A DNA stretch of 23,507 nt from CAYUAI01 sp964442745 (GTDB lineage Bacteria; Pseudomonadota; Gammaproteobacteria; S012-40). Under the pieces are notes generated by a model, which was given only the letters and a program-made list of their open reading frames with translations, made no database searches and was not told the DNA's origin. Shown in pieces: positions 14,923-23,440 of the stretch. How positions within the stretch are numbered: the stretch's first letter is position 1; the number at the start of each line of letters is the position of its first letter. Position numbers and translations under genes: made by a program. The stretch is from assembly GCA_964442745.1 (NCBI GenBank), contig CAYUAI010000065.1, positions 1 through 23,507 of the forward strand, in the 5' to 3' direction.

Positions 14923-17900
14923 CTATATATTTTTCAGTCGGTTTTTTATTTTTGGTAACTCTTCTGAGGATGGATCAATTTCTTCAATTGATGAAATTAA
15001 TTCATGCACCCAATGATTGTCTCCCTTATCAAGTGCGATATACGCAAGCTCGGTATAACGACTTAGCTTTTCATCAAGTCGGGTTTGCAGGTGTCTTATC
15101 CAGTGATTCATTTCGGTGGTATTATTGGTGACACCATAATAAGTGATTAATGTACGTAATATTGCGAAGTTATTATCCTCGTCGTCAACGGTTTTTATGA
15201 GTGCTTTTGAGGCTGTTGTTAAATCCAGTTTTGCTAAACCAAGGAGTTGCCAAATTTTTTCTTGTTGGCTTTGCGGATTTAATTGACTTAATTCATGCCA
15301 TTGTTTTTTTGCATACATCAAATAAGCTTGGCCGGCGCGTTGAGATTTTGTATCGCTTATGCGATTGATGCTAGCAAAAGCATCGCTGATATTACCTTGC
15401 TCAACAAATAGTTGGGCTTGCAGGAAATGTGTTTTATCGAGCAAGGTAGTGCTCTTGTTATATAACTCTGTCGCTTGTTTAAAGTTATGTTTCCACCAAA
15501 GAATTTCGTGTTGTAGAGCAACGCCCCAGGCGGCGTCGATTTTGTATAATTGTTGGCTGATTTTTTCTGCGACATCCGGTTGTTTCCATAATAAAAAAAA
15601 CAAGGCTATTTGATAATACCGAGAGGCCGCTTCTTCAGGATTTAGGTAGCTGGTGAGATCGAAGTGATATTGATTTTGCAAAAATAAATAGGGGTTTTCT
15701 TCTTCTGACGGAGTATGCAATAGTGCCGAGAGTCTAATTTCTGATAAAATATTGGTATCTTTATTTGCGATAGCATCGCGGCTGGCTTGAATAATTTCAG
15801 CCTGAGAAAGGGCAAAGTGCCATAATATATCTGTTGGCTTGTAAATATTGTGTTGGGCGAGCGTATTTTTAATTTCTGGCGATTGCATTTTTTGCTCGAT
15901 AGATTCAAAGTCAAAAATGAGTTTCTCTTTTGAGCCAACCAGCATAAAATCGCCAGTTTCTAGGTTGGCCAGACTAAACCCATGGGGAAATACATTGAAG
16001 AAGGCTTTAAAAATTGATTTTAAGGTAGTGACATCCATGCGAAATAGATTAATCCACTGGCTATAAATACCATCTTTATTGAGGTGCGAATAAACAATGT
16101 TAAAGAAGTCCTCAGTAAAAACATTGGCGGCACCGGCTAGCCATGGATGAGAAGGTTGTGACGCGATCAGGTCATAATGTGTATCATTAGTGAGCAGCGT
16201 GTTTCTGGCATCGTTAAACTCAATGGTGACGCGAGGATCATTTAAGGCAGAAACAGGGCCATTCGGCAGTGCTTTACCCGCTTTGACAATGGCGGGCTCG
16301 AGTTCGACAACATGGATGGATTTAAGTGTTGTATGGGTAAAGGCGCGGGTGGTAATTCCGCCACCAAAACCAACCACAAATGCGCTTTTGGGGTCTTTAT
16401 GGAGAAAATAAGGTACGTAAGCCAATAAACTCTCAATGATCAGGGAGTTGTTTGGATTGTCCATATCGATCAATGATTCATTTAGACCATTACTTTGCAA
16501 TTTTGCAATTTTATCATCATAGCTAATTAGGCTGATAACACCGCTTTTGCCTTCTTCAAGAAATAAAAATTTTGGCTTTTGGCCTCTTATGGCATTATTA
16601 TCAAACTGGTAGGAGACGGATGAAATCAACGTTTCATAGTTAATCGCGGGGAACCAAGCACTGCAAATTAATACCCCGACAATGAGTGCTGATGTGCTGA
16701 CGCGAAAAAATAGACTGGGTCCCCGCAGGCCTAAGACTAAGGCCGCTAAGGCAACAATGATTGCCATGATAACTAATGTGGTATCGGTGCCAAAATGAGG
16801 GATGAGCCAAAATCCGGCCGCTAACGAACCTGCCACACTGGCAAGGGTATTAATGGCATAAGCTTTCCCGATGCGTTTTTTAATGCCTGTGATATTGCCG
16901 CAGTAGAGTTTTAGGTTCAGAGGAAAAATAATACCCAGCATGAAAGTCGGTGGAAATATTAATAAAAATACTAATAAATATTTTATCCACTGTTTGTAGC
17001 TATCGAGTATGGAGACGGCATTGATACCTTCATAGATGATTGGGATTAGGCTAAGGCCTGCACGAGTGACGAGCAGTAAGAAGCTTAGTAGAATAAGTGC
17101 GATAGCCATGAAGGCAATGGGTTGTTTAAATTTTTCTAAATGAAAGCGTATATACCAAGAGCCGGCGGCAATACCGAAAAGAAATGTCGCTAAAATAACG
17201 GCAAAACCATAGATTGTGGTGCCGGTAAATATCGCGAGGTATTTTGTCCAGGCAACTTCGGTGGCGATGGAAATAAATCCGGTGACGATTAATACTAAGA
17301 GTGCGATTTGTTGTGTGCTACGACATTGTATTTCGGGGTTAGCCAGGAGGCTGGTGGCGGCTGGGTCATCGATTTGTTTGGCTGTATCCGCTGCTGGAAA
17401 CGTGACATAGCGACCAAATACGAGGGCAATTAGCACAATTGAAAAATTAAGCGTGGCCGCAATATAAATAGCGCCATCTAAACCCACGTTAGGAATGAAA
17501 ATAAAGCCAGCGGCTAAGGCACCTAATACGGCACCTAGCGTATTGAGTCCATAGAGTTGGCCGATGCGTAGCCCTATTTTATGCGGATGGTGAATGAGCA
17601 AACTCGCGATGACGGGAAAGGTGGCTCCAATACACAATGTGGGTACTAATAAGAGGCCTAATGATAAAAAAAACTTGAAGGGCAATAAGCTGCCCAGCAC
17701 AGGAAATATTGCGATTAAGGCATCTAGATTGAGTAGTAGCGGTAATAATAATAGGCCGGTTAGGCCAATCAAGGCTTCAAGAATAATGTACGGCGTGAAG
17801 CTTTGGATATTATGGTGGGTTATCTTTTGCGCTAAGTAGCTACCGAGTGCCATACCAATGAAAAAAGCCGCCAGTACGGTGCTAATGGAAGCACTGGTTG

Positions 17901-17997
17901 AACCCATACTAAACCCTAATAATCGGACCCAGGTGACCTGGTAGGTCAGTGTTGCAATGCCGGACAACAGCAGAAATAGAGCGGTCAATAGATGCAT
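14923..17997 (-). CDS. Fused MFS-like transporter / spermidine-synthase-like protein with TPR-like tail
   Basis: This 1024-residue protein belongs to the 'fused MFS/spermidine synthase' type. Residues 1-200 and 230-425 are two homologous multi-helix halves; IGQLYGLNTLGAVLGALAAG (about 145-164) is matched by IGKAYAINTLASVAGSLAAG (about 376-395). The spermidine-synthase-like Rossmann domain spans about 475-690, with a SAM/dcSAM-type glycine loop VGFGGGITTR (542-551) and the acidic VELEP (564-568). The aspartates usual in spermidine synthases are missing: the loop reads GGGIT instead of GGGDG, and S613-Q-P-S-H-P replaces the catalytic SDCTDP-type motif. Residues about 780-1020 are helical and resemble TPR repeats. 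The ATG at 17997 is preferred over the in-frame GTG at 18087 because it directly precedes the first transmembrane helix. The substrate is unknown, and polyamine synthesis should not be assumed. Confidence 0.85.
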   Translation of the reverse strand: MHLLTALFLLLSGIATLTYQVTWVRLLGFSMGSTSASISTVLAAFFIGMALGSYLAQKITHHNIQSFTPYIILEALIGLTGLLLLPLLLNLDALIAIFPVLGSLLPFKFFLSLGLLLVPTLCIGATFPVIASLLIHHPHKIGLRIGQLYGLNTLGAVLGALAAGFIFIPNVGLDGAIYIAATLNFSIVLIALVFGRYVTFPAADTAKQIDDPAATSLLANPEIQCRSTQQIALLVLIVTGFISIATEVAWTKYLAIFTGTTIYGFAVILATFLFGIAAGSWYIRFHLEKFKQPIAFMAIALILLSFLLLVTRAGLSLIPIIYEGINAVSILDSYKQWIKYLLVFLLIFPPTFMLGIIFPLNLKLYCGNITGIKKRIGKAYAINTLASVAGSLAAGFWLIPHFGTDTTLVIMAIIVALAALVLGLRGPSLFFRVSTSALIVGVLICSAWFPAINYETLISSVSYQFDNNAIRGQKPKFLFLEEGKSGVISLISYDDKIAKLQSNGLNESLIDMDNPNNSLIIESLLAYVPYFLHKDPKSAFVVGFGGGITTRAFTHTTLKSIHVVELEPAIVKAGKALPNGPVSALNDPRVTIEFNDARNTLLTNDTHYDLIASQPSHPWLAGAANVFTEDFFNIVYSHLNKDGIYSQWINLFRMDVTTLKSIFKAFFNVFPHGFSLANLETGDFMLVGSKEKLIFDFESIEQKMQSPEIKNTLAQHNIYKPTDILWHFALSQAEIIQASRDAIANKDTNILSEIRLSALLHTPSEEENPYLFLQNQYHFDLTSYLNPEEAASRYYQIALFFLLWKQPDVAEKISQQLYKIDAAWGVALQHEILWWKHNFKQATELYNKSTTLLDKTHFLQAQLFVEQGNISDAFASINRISDTKSQRAGQAYLMYAKKQWHELSQLNPQSQQEKIWQLLGLAKLDLTTASKALIKTVDDEDNNFAILRTLITYYGVTNNTTEMNHWIRHLQTRLDEKLSRYTELAYIALDKGDNHWVHELISSIEEIDPSSEELPKIKNRLKNI

Positions 17998-18439
17998 TAT
18001 AAATAAGGTCTCTTTATAAGTATTTAGTATAAACCTAATCAATGGTATGACTTGTTTCGCATGGACTTGTGAGCACGCGAACTTCACGTGGGTAGGCTTA
18101 ATCTGAATTATTAGGTTGTTGTTTAATCTGAATGCTTACATCTCATTCATTATCTAAATCCTGAAGCCTAAAAAAATGGTTTATTTTTAGATCAACTCAT
18201 AGTCTAAATGATAGAGGCGTCGTTTGAATACTTGTAAATCAATAATGCCTCGATCAATACAGTTTATGAGATAAATGGGTTGATGCGCGATCAATACACG
18301 TGCATATTAATATGATTGTTAACAGAATTTGCTTGGACCTATCAGGTTTCTATTTTGTGCCATGCCATTCGGTATAGAATTAGCGGTTTATTTTTATTTG
18401 AGGCGTTATCGTGGCTAATTATGTGCTGAGGATACCTAT
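17998..18439. promoter_or_regulatory. 442-bp non-coding region with short direct repeats
   Basis: No gene is seen here, upstream of the MFS-SpeE fusion gene. It contains two copies of TTAATCTGAAT (18098-18108, 18123-18133; 25 bp apart), two copies of CGATCAATACA (18251-18261, 18288-18298; 37 bp apart) and a perfect palindrome CATATTAATATG (18303-18314). These could be regulator sites. I could not identify a convincing -35/-10 pair. Confidence 0.4.
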
Positions 18440-18783
18440 TTATTCTGCTGACCAGTGGTAACTGGCGACTTGCTGTTGCTCGTTAAAGCGGATTTCAAGT
18501 ATTTTAAGCTTGGCGTCTTTCATGCGGGTGAGTTTGCCTTTACCATAAGTAGGTATATCCAGCATTTGTATTCCGAGCCATCGGCTTCCAAGACAATGCC
18601 GGTGCTTTGTGGTACTCCTAAATGTTCACGGACTTGAGTCGAAGTGGATTCTCCTTGTTTGACCCATGCGTGGAATGCTTGGGGGTCGAATTCTTTACCA
18701 AATTTAATGGTGCAGGCCAGTAGTAGCGATGTGCTTACAAGAACGCCGAGGGGGATGGTTGACCGGAAGCGTGAATTGTTCAT
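18440..18783 (-). pseudogene. Small BamE/SmpA-like lipoprotein gene split by a frameshift
   Basis: The ATG at 18783 opens a lipoprotein with signal and lipobox SLLLAC (C24), then a sequence with the pattern FDPQAF...VKQGESTSTQVREHLGVPQ, ...GSEYKCWIY, resembling the small alpha/beta BamE/SmpA/OmlA fold. The frame continues only to a TGA at 18520-18522, giving 87 residues. In the next frame (36 codons from 18550) it reads TYGKGKLTRMKDAKLKILEI..., ending HWSAE before TAA at 18440-18442, which is clearly the natural C-terminus. The break is near 18548-18556 and fits loss of one base; the 344-bp span is not a multiple of three. It could be a real pseudogene, a recent mutation or a sequencing error. 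No slippery heptamer suggesting programmed shifting is seen. The fold assignment is moderate. Confidence 0.6.
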
Positions 18784-18980
18784 TTTTTATCCATTTAAAA
18801 GTCATTTATTAACGATAAAGCCTAATTTTTAGTTTAGGCTATCTCGATGAATTTACCCATTGGCTTGATTATTATGATTGCAGTTAAAGCCCACATTTTG
18901 CGCTTAGGTGTGGAGTTTTGCTTGATTCCATATGGACTTTTCTGTGCCTAGTCATGCCACGAGTATGATACTTGTCCATA

Positions 18981-19021
18981 AAAAAACATGTGAAATCAAA
19001 TTGCTTCATGATTTTCACATG
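18981..19021 (-). terminator. Minus-strand intrinsic terminator without an intact gene upstream
   Basis: On the minus strand a 12-bp stem with one bulge (CATGTGAAAATCA at 19021-19009 with TGATTTCACATG at 18998-18987) and a 10-base loop is followed directly by six T's (18986-18981). This is a good intrinsic terminator for transcription coming from the right. The only candidate served by it is the short remnant at 19058-19150. Confidence 0.6.
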
Positions 19022-19057
19022 CCTTGATGGGAAATGTAGGTTAAAATGATAATGGTA

Positions 19058-19150
19058 TTAGGCGGGTTTGTTTTTGGCCGTCGGCATAAATTCATCGCGA
19101 ATAAGCTTGACCAGTTTATGGGAGCTTGTGCCGATGCCTTTGGTCAATAA
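19058..19150 (-). pseudogene. Probable C-terminal remnant of a decayed gene
   Basis: A minus-strand frame of 30 residues reads LLTKGIGTSSHKLVKLIRDE and continues FMPTAKNKPA to a TAA at 19058-19060. It looks like a natural protein C-terminus: basic tail, no low complexity, and a terminator 37 bases further. It has two stop codons directly upstream and no ribosome-binding site. I do not recognise the family, and a chance ORF is possible. Confidence 0.3.
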
Positions 19151-19241
19151 TTATTATTCACGACCACTGATGCCGGATCAATAGGGTGAGGTTATTTTCT
19201 ACACAAATAGACGCCATGCCTATTGCTGCTAACCTGTTCTG

Positions 19242-19262
19242 GGCGAATCATTTACATTCGCC
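19242..19262 (+). promoter_or_regulatory. Leader hairpin of the Ig-repeat gene
   Basis: GGCGAAT (19242-19248) and ATTCGCC (19256-19262) form a perfect 7-bp stem with a 7-base loop, 33 bp before the ATG at 19296 and upstream of its GGAGGG Shine-Dalgarno (19280-19285). No T-run follows on either strand. The role is unknown. Confidence 0.3.
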
Positions 19263-19295
19263 ACCACGAAAAAAAGCCTGGAGGGCGCGAATACA

Positions 19296-22200
19296 ATGAT
19301 CCTAAATTATAGAGCGTTTGCTTATGTTGTTTTTGGGGTATTTTTAGCAACGCTTGTTAATTGTGGCGGGGGTGATTATGAAATTGCAAACCCTGTCTCA
19401 TTACAAGCTAATCAGTCTGATCTTACGATGGTGCAAGGTGAGTCTGTCATTCTGTTGATTGATGCTGCATTTTTAAATGAAGAGACGAAAAAAAATGTTA
19501 ACCATCTCATGAAATGGGCGGAGCAAGACAATGTAGACATTACTGTCACGGATGCAGGTATTAAGCTGACTGCGGTAAAGCCAGGCAAGGTTGAGTTAAT
19601 AGGAAGTTATGCCGGCCTATCGATTGGGATTAAGGTGAATGTATTAGAGAACAACGTGACGGCACTGCGCTTTGGGATAACGAACTTGGCGTTAGCCATT
19701 AACGAATCGCAGAAAGTAAGTGTGTTGGCGATATATCGTAATGGTGGTGAAAAAGATGTCACGGCACAGGTAGAATTTACCAGTATGGACCCATCGGTGG
19801 CCAGTGTCAGTAATCGTGATGGAGATAAAGGCAGAATATCTGGTTTAATGCCGGGGACAGCGGTAATTATGGCTAAATATGCTGATCAAAAAAGTGAGTT
19901 GAATTTAATCGTCACCGGTTCCGTGTTGGACGCTATCAGTATAGCGCCATTGGAGGGGCCACTGGAAGTAGGTAAAGAGATTGAGCTGAAAGTGATGGGC
20001 CGCTTTAGCCAGGGTGAAGAGCGAGATGTGAGTCAAGAGATACAATGGTCGAGTTCGGATGAAAAAATTGCAAGCATTGTTGAAGGACGACTCACGGGTG
20101 TGAGTGCTGGACAAGTGACGATTGGTGCTAAGCATCCGTTGCTTGATAAGACGGTGATATTGGCTGTCGATGTGGTTTCCATACCCGTGGCCATACGTGT
20201 GATTGACAAAATCAAACTGATGCCTGCCACGCTAGTGATGAAAGTCGATGAAACGCAAGCCTTGCAAGTACAAATAGAATGGTCTGATGGCGCTGTGACG
20301 ACTGAAATAACTGAGCAGGTGAGCTGTATTTCCGCCGATCCTTTGGTGGTTGAGGTGAATGAAAGCTGTATAGCAACGGCGAAAAAAGCCGGTGAAACTC
20401 AAATTACGGTTACGGCGGCTAATGACCCGATCATTGAGACGACTTCCATTAAGGTACAATCCAGTGATGTTGTGACGGCGTTGCGATTTGGTCAATCCCG
20501 TTTAGAACTGCCCGCTGGGGAGTCGCAGCAGGTAGCCGTATTTGCCACCTATGATAATAACGAAGAAAAAGACGTGACCGCTTTGGCTGAGTTCAGCAGC
20601 AGCAATCCCTTGGTGGCGACGGTGAGCAATCGTGATGAAAACAAAGGTCAGATTACGGCGATAAAGAAAGATAACATCGTGATTACGGCGAAGTATGCAG
20701 ATCAGCTCAGTGAATTAAACGTTGTAGTAACGCTTGCCGTACTGAAATCTATTAGCCTAACACCTTACGAAGGCTCATTGAAGGTGAATAAGGTGGTTGA
20801 TTTGACAGTGATCGGGCGCTTTGGTAATGGTGAAGAGCGAGATGTGAGTCAAGAGATACAATGGTCGAGTTCGGATGAAAAAATTGCAAGCATTGTTGAA
20901 GGACGACTCACGGGCGTGAGTGCTGGACAGGTGACGATTGGTGCTAAGCATCCGTTGCTTGATAAGACGGTGACATTGGCTGTCGATGTGGTTGCCCTGC
21001 CTCTCATGGTTAAAATCAAACTGATACCTGCCAATGTGGTGATGAAAGTCGGTGAAACGCAAGCCTTGCAAGTACAGATAGAATGGTCTGATGGTGCTGT
21101 GACTAATGAAATAACCGAGCAGGTGAGCTGTATTTCCACCGATTCTTTGGTGGTTGAGGTGAATGAAGGCTGTATAGCAACGGCGAAAAAAGCCGGTGAA
21201 ACCCAAATTACGGTCACGGCAGCTAATGACCCGGTCATTGAGACAATGTCCATTAAAGTGCAATCCAGTGACGTGGTGACGGCGCTGCGATTTGAGCAAG
21301 ACAGTTTAGAATTACCGGCTGGGGAGTCTCAACAGGTAAACGTATTAGCCACCTATGATAATAAGGAAGAAAAAGACGTGACTGCCTTGGCTGAGTTCAG
21401 CAGCAGCAATTCATTGGTCGCGGTTGTGGACAATAGTGGTGAAAATAAAGGTCGTATTACGGCGATTGCTTTAACGCAAGATAGTGTTGTGATCACGGCG
21501 AAATACGCAGATCAGCTCAGTGAATTAAACGTAGTAATAACGCAGGCCTTGCTTAAATCTATTAGTATGACGCCGTATGAGGGTCCATTGGAGGTGGGGA
21601 GCGTGGTTGATTTGACAGTGATGGGGCGTTTTGGCAATGATGACGAGCTTGATGTGAGTCAGGACATACGGTGGTCGAGTTCGGATGAAAAAGTCGCTAC
21701 AGTTGAACAGGGTCAATTAACGGGGATCAGTGCTGGGTCAGTGACAATTTTTGTCAAACATCCGGTGCTGGATGAGCGAGAACAGTTGACTATTGAGGTG
21801 ATCTTGGTACCCACAGCCATTCAATTTAAAAACCCCATTACTGAACTTGCTAAAGGGCAGATAGTGGCGTTGACTGTTGAAGGCCAGTTTCCTGGGATTG
21901 CTGATTGGTCAGAGATTAGTAGTGATTTGAAATGGCAGATAGATGACCCAATGGTTGTGGCATTAGCGGACTCAACAGGGCGTATCGAAGCACTGGCAGA
22001 AGGAAGTACTTCAATTAGTGTGAGTTATTTGGGGGTTGACGTGGATAATCCCTTATCATTAACTGTTACGGCATCCGGCGTAGTAAAAATTAAGTTGTTG
22101 CCAAGCAATGTGGCGATGAGTATTGGGGAGCGTCAAACGTTTCAAGCCCAAGCAATTTTGTCTGATGGATCGGTGATTGAGGATGTGACGGATCAAGTCA

Positions 22201-23423
22201 CTTGTATTTCGCAGGATTCGTTTATTCTGGAAATGGCCGCTGGCTGTATTGGCACGGCAAAAGCGGTGGGTGCCACAAAAGTTGTTGCCACCGCCGCTAA
22301 TGATCCTGAAATCGAAGCGAGTCAAGTGCTCGTGAGCGAAGCGTTGGTATTAGGTACACTTGATGATCAAGGGGTATTTAATGCGCAGATTCCGTCTGGA
22401 AGTGGTGCACCGAACGGAATATATATGATCGATAACGCTATTCCCGGTCAGTTATATACCGTGTTTGTCAATGGTGCGAATGTGCCTGATGGCGTGGAAT
22501 TGAGCGTTGCCGCCGACGATGCTTTGTCACAACGCCTTTGTATCAATCAGAAACAAGCAAATCAAGAACTTGCTTGCAGCCTACAAACATCAGGTTCTAT
22601 GATTTTTGTGAAACTTTCTGACGATGTGAGCAATGTTAATGCGGTCATCGCGGTGAGTCCCGATGGATACCTGACGAGTGGACCTTTTGTCATTTCGACG
22701 ATCACCGGGGAACAGCCCTATAAAATCAGGCTAAACGATCGTGCATCAAATGGTCTGTACACCTTTAAAATAATTGATCCGAGTGGTAAGGATAGCTTGT
22801 ATTTAAATGAGTTTTATGTGAAAAATGCCAATGATGAATTTTGTTCTAACCAGTGGCCAAAAAGCCGGACGTCGGTGGCGTGTAGTTTGTCGGTGGCGGG
22901 TAGTTTTTTTGAATTAGTGCCTAATGTGTTTGACGAGACGGGCATCAGAGACGTTGAATTACATATCACCCAACATCAAGTGATGATCGGTCAGCCAGGA
23001 GAGGCCAAGCTCATGCCGGCTTTTGAGAGTGAGCCCGCGACCGCGACAGGAGTCCCGATCCCACTGATTGAAGCCGTGGCTTATCAAGGTCAAGTGGCGG
23101 CAGATACTTCTCGCAAAAATTTTAGTGACTATCGGTTTGTGCCGAAGCTCGGCGCCGATCCGGCAGTAAATTTGCGGGTGACGTTGAGCAACCTGTCTGA
23201 AATTGTGTCGTTGGACGTTAAGCGTCGTGGCAATCTTGCCTGTGTTTACCCGACCGGTAACATTGATGTGGAGATCCCCGCGAAAATCACTTGTAATATC
23301 CCAGATGTCACGGCTAACGATGTATTAGATATTCGTGTGAAAGGCGTGAATGCTTCCCAAGACACGCACCCGGCCGCGGCTGAGGGGGGGGCGAGTTACC
23401 ATATTATGGTTGAAAAATTGTAG
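19296..23423 (+). CDS. Large Ig-like (Big_2-type) repeat lipoprotein
   Basis: This is a 1375-residue exported protein. A signal peptide ends in LVNC (C23, then GGG), which looks like a lipobox with an unusual Asn at -1. About eleven Ig-like domains of 75-95 residues follow (to about 1016), each with the Big_2/invasin-type rhythm (LxxISLTP..., W.SSD..VA.V..G.ltGvsaG...I). They form a super-repeat: one N-terminal domain, then A-B-C at about 121-392, A-B-C at 393-660 and A-B-X-C at 661-1016, where X (840-928) is extra. C-type domains share a Cys pair (C344/C358 in the first). The C-terminal 358 residues contain three more Cys pairs: C1082/C1094, C1183/C1196 and C1316/C1333. The ATG follows GGAGG. 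Such proteins are usually surface or periplasmic adhesins, but no export or anchor domain is seen and the function is unknown. Confidence 0.85.
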   Translation: MILNYRAFAYVVFGVFLATLVNCGGGDYEIANPVSLQANQSDLTMVQGESVILLIDAAFLNEETKKNVNHLMKWAEQDNVDITVTDAGIKLTAVKPGKVELIGSYAGLSIGIKVNVLENNVTALRFGITNLALAINESQKVSVLAIYRNGGEKDVTAQVEFTSMDPSVASVSNRDGDKGRISGLMPGTAVIMAKYADQKSELNLIVTGSVLDAISIAPLEGPLEVGKEIELKVMGRFSQGEERDVSQEIQWSSSDEKIASIVEGRLTGVSAGQVTIGAKHPLLDKTVILAVDVVSIPVAIRVIDKIKLMPATLVMKVDETQALQVQIEWSDGAVTTEITEQVSCISADPLVVEVNESCIATAKKAGETQITVTAANDPIIETTSIKVQSSDVVTALRFGQSRLELPAGESQQVAVFATYDNNEEKDVTALAEFSSSNPLVATVSNRDENKGQITAIKKDNIVITAKYADQLSELNVVVTLAVLKSISLTPYEGSLKVNKVVDLTVIGRFGNGEERDVSQEIQWSSSDEKIASIVEGRLTGVSAGQVTIGAKHPLLDKTVTLAVDVVALPLMVKIKLIPANVVMKVGETQALQVQIEWSDGAVTNEITEQVSCISTDSLVVEVNEGCIATAKKAGETQITVTAANDPVIETMSIKVQSSDVVTALRFEQDSLELPAGESQQVNVLATYDNKEEKDVTALAEFSSSNSLVAVVDNSGENKGRITAIALTQDSVVITAKYADQLSELNVVITQALLKSISMTPYEGPLEVGSVVDLTVMGRFGNDDELDVSQDIRWSSSDEKVATVEQGQLTGISAGSVTIFVKHPVLDEREQLTIEVILVPTAIQFKNPITELAKGQIVALTVEGQFPGIADWSEISSDLKWQIDDPMVVALADSTGRIEALAEGSTSISVSYLGVDVDNPLSLTVTASGVVKIKLLPSNVAMSIGERQTFQAQAILSDGSVIEDVTDQVTCISQDSFILEMAAGCIGTAKAVGATKVVATAANDPEIEASQVLVSEALVLGTLDDQGVFNAQIPSGSGAPNGIYMIDNAIPGQLYTVFVNGANVPDGVELSVAADDALSQRLCINQKQANQELACSLQTSGSMIFVKLSDDVSNVNAVIAVSPDGYLTSGPFVISTITGEQPYKIRLNDRASNGLYTFKIIDPSGKDSLYLNEFYVKNANDEFCSNQWPKSRTSVACSLSVAGSFFELVPNVFDETGIRDVELHITQHQVMIGQPGEAKLMPAFESEPATATGVPIPLIEAVAYQGQVAADTSRKNFSDYRFVPKLGADPAVNLRVTLSNLSEIVSLDVKRRGNLACVYPTGNIDVEIPAKITCNIPDVTANDVLDIRVKGVNASQDTHPAAAEGGASYHIMVEKL
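19656..22335 (+). repeat. In-frame tandem super-repeats of about 816 and 804 bp
   Basis: The GTGACGGC(A/G)(C/T)TGCG(A/C)TTTG motif marks unit starts at 19656, 20472 and 21276, a spacing of 816 and 804 bp. A block at 20013-20177 recurs at 20829-20993 with only 3 differences in 165 bases. The third copy is more divergent and carries an inserted domain. Confidence 0.85.
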
Positions 23424-23440
23424 TCAATTCAATCACGGTG

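Larger units (their letters stand above)
18784..19295. other. 512-bp non-coding region before the Ig-repeat gene
   Basis: No intact gene is visible. From left to right it holds a 7-bp-arm inverted repeat in the leader of the small lipoprotein gene (18819-18840), a minus-strand terminator (18981-19021), a probable C-terminal gene remnant on the minus strand (19058-19150), and a 7-bp-stem hairpin (19242-19262) in the leader of the plus-strand Ig-repeat gene. I see no convincing promoter for that gene. Confidence 0.45.

Noticed and set aside
14847..15131. 94-codon plus-strand ORF
   Set aside because: Most of it is antisense to the 3' end of the MFS-SpeE fusion gene, and it crosses the hairpin near the cysH promoter. 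No ribosome-binding site or family resemblance.
18819..18840. Inverted repeat AGCCTAA/TTAGGCT as a terminator
   Set aside because: No T-run on either side and it lies in the leader of the small lipoprotein gene. Kept only as part of the intergenic description.
20775..21299. 174-codon minus-strand ORF and similar antisense ORFs within the Ig gene
   Set aside because: They recur in each repeat because the plus-strand code repeats. The sequences (His/Arg-rich, no start signal) look like shadows.
19656..21500. Repeats considered as a CRISPR array or mobile repeats
   Set aside because: The repeats are about 800 bp, in frame and coding, with no short repeat-spacer pattern.
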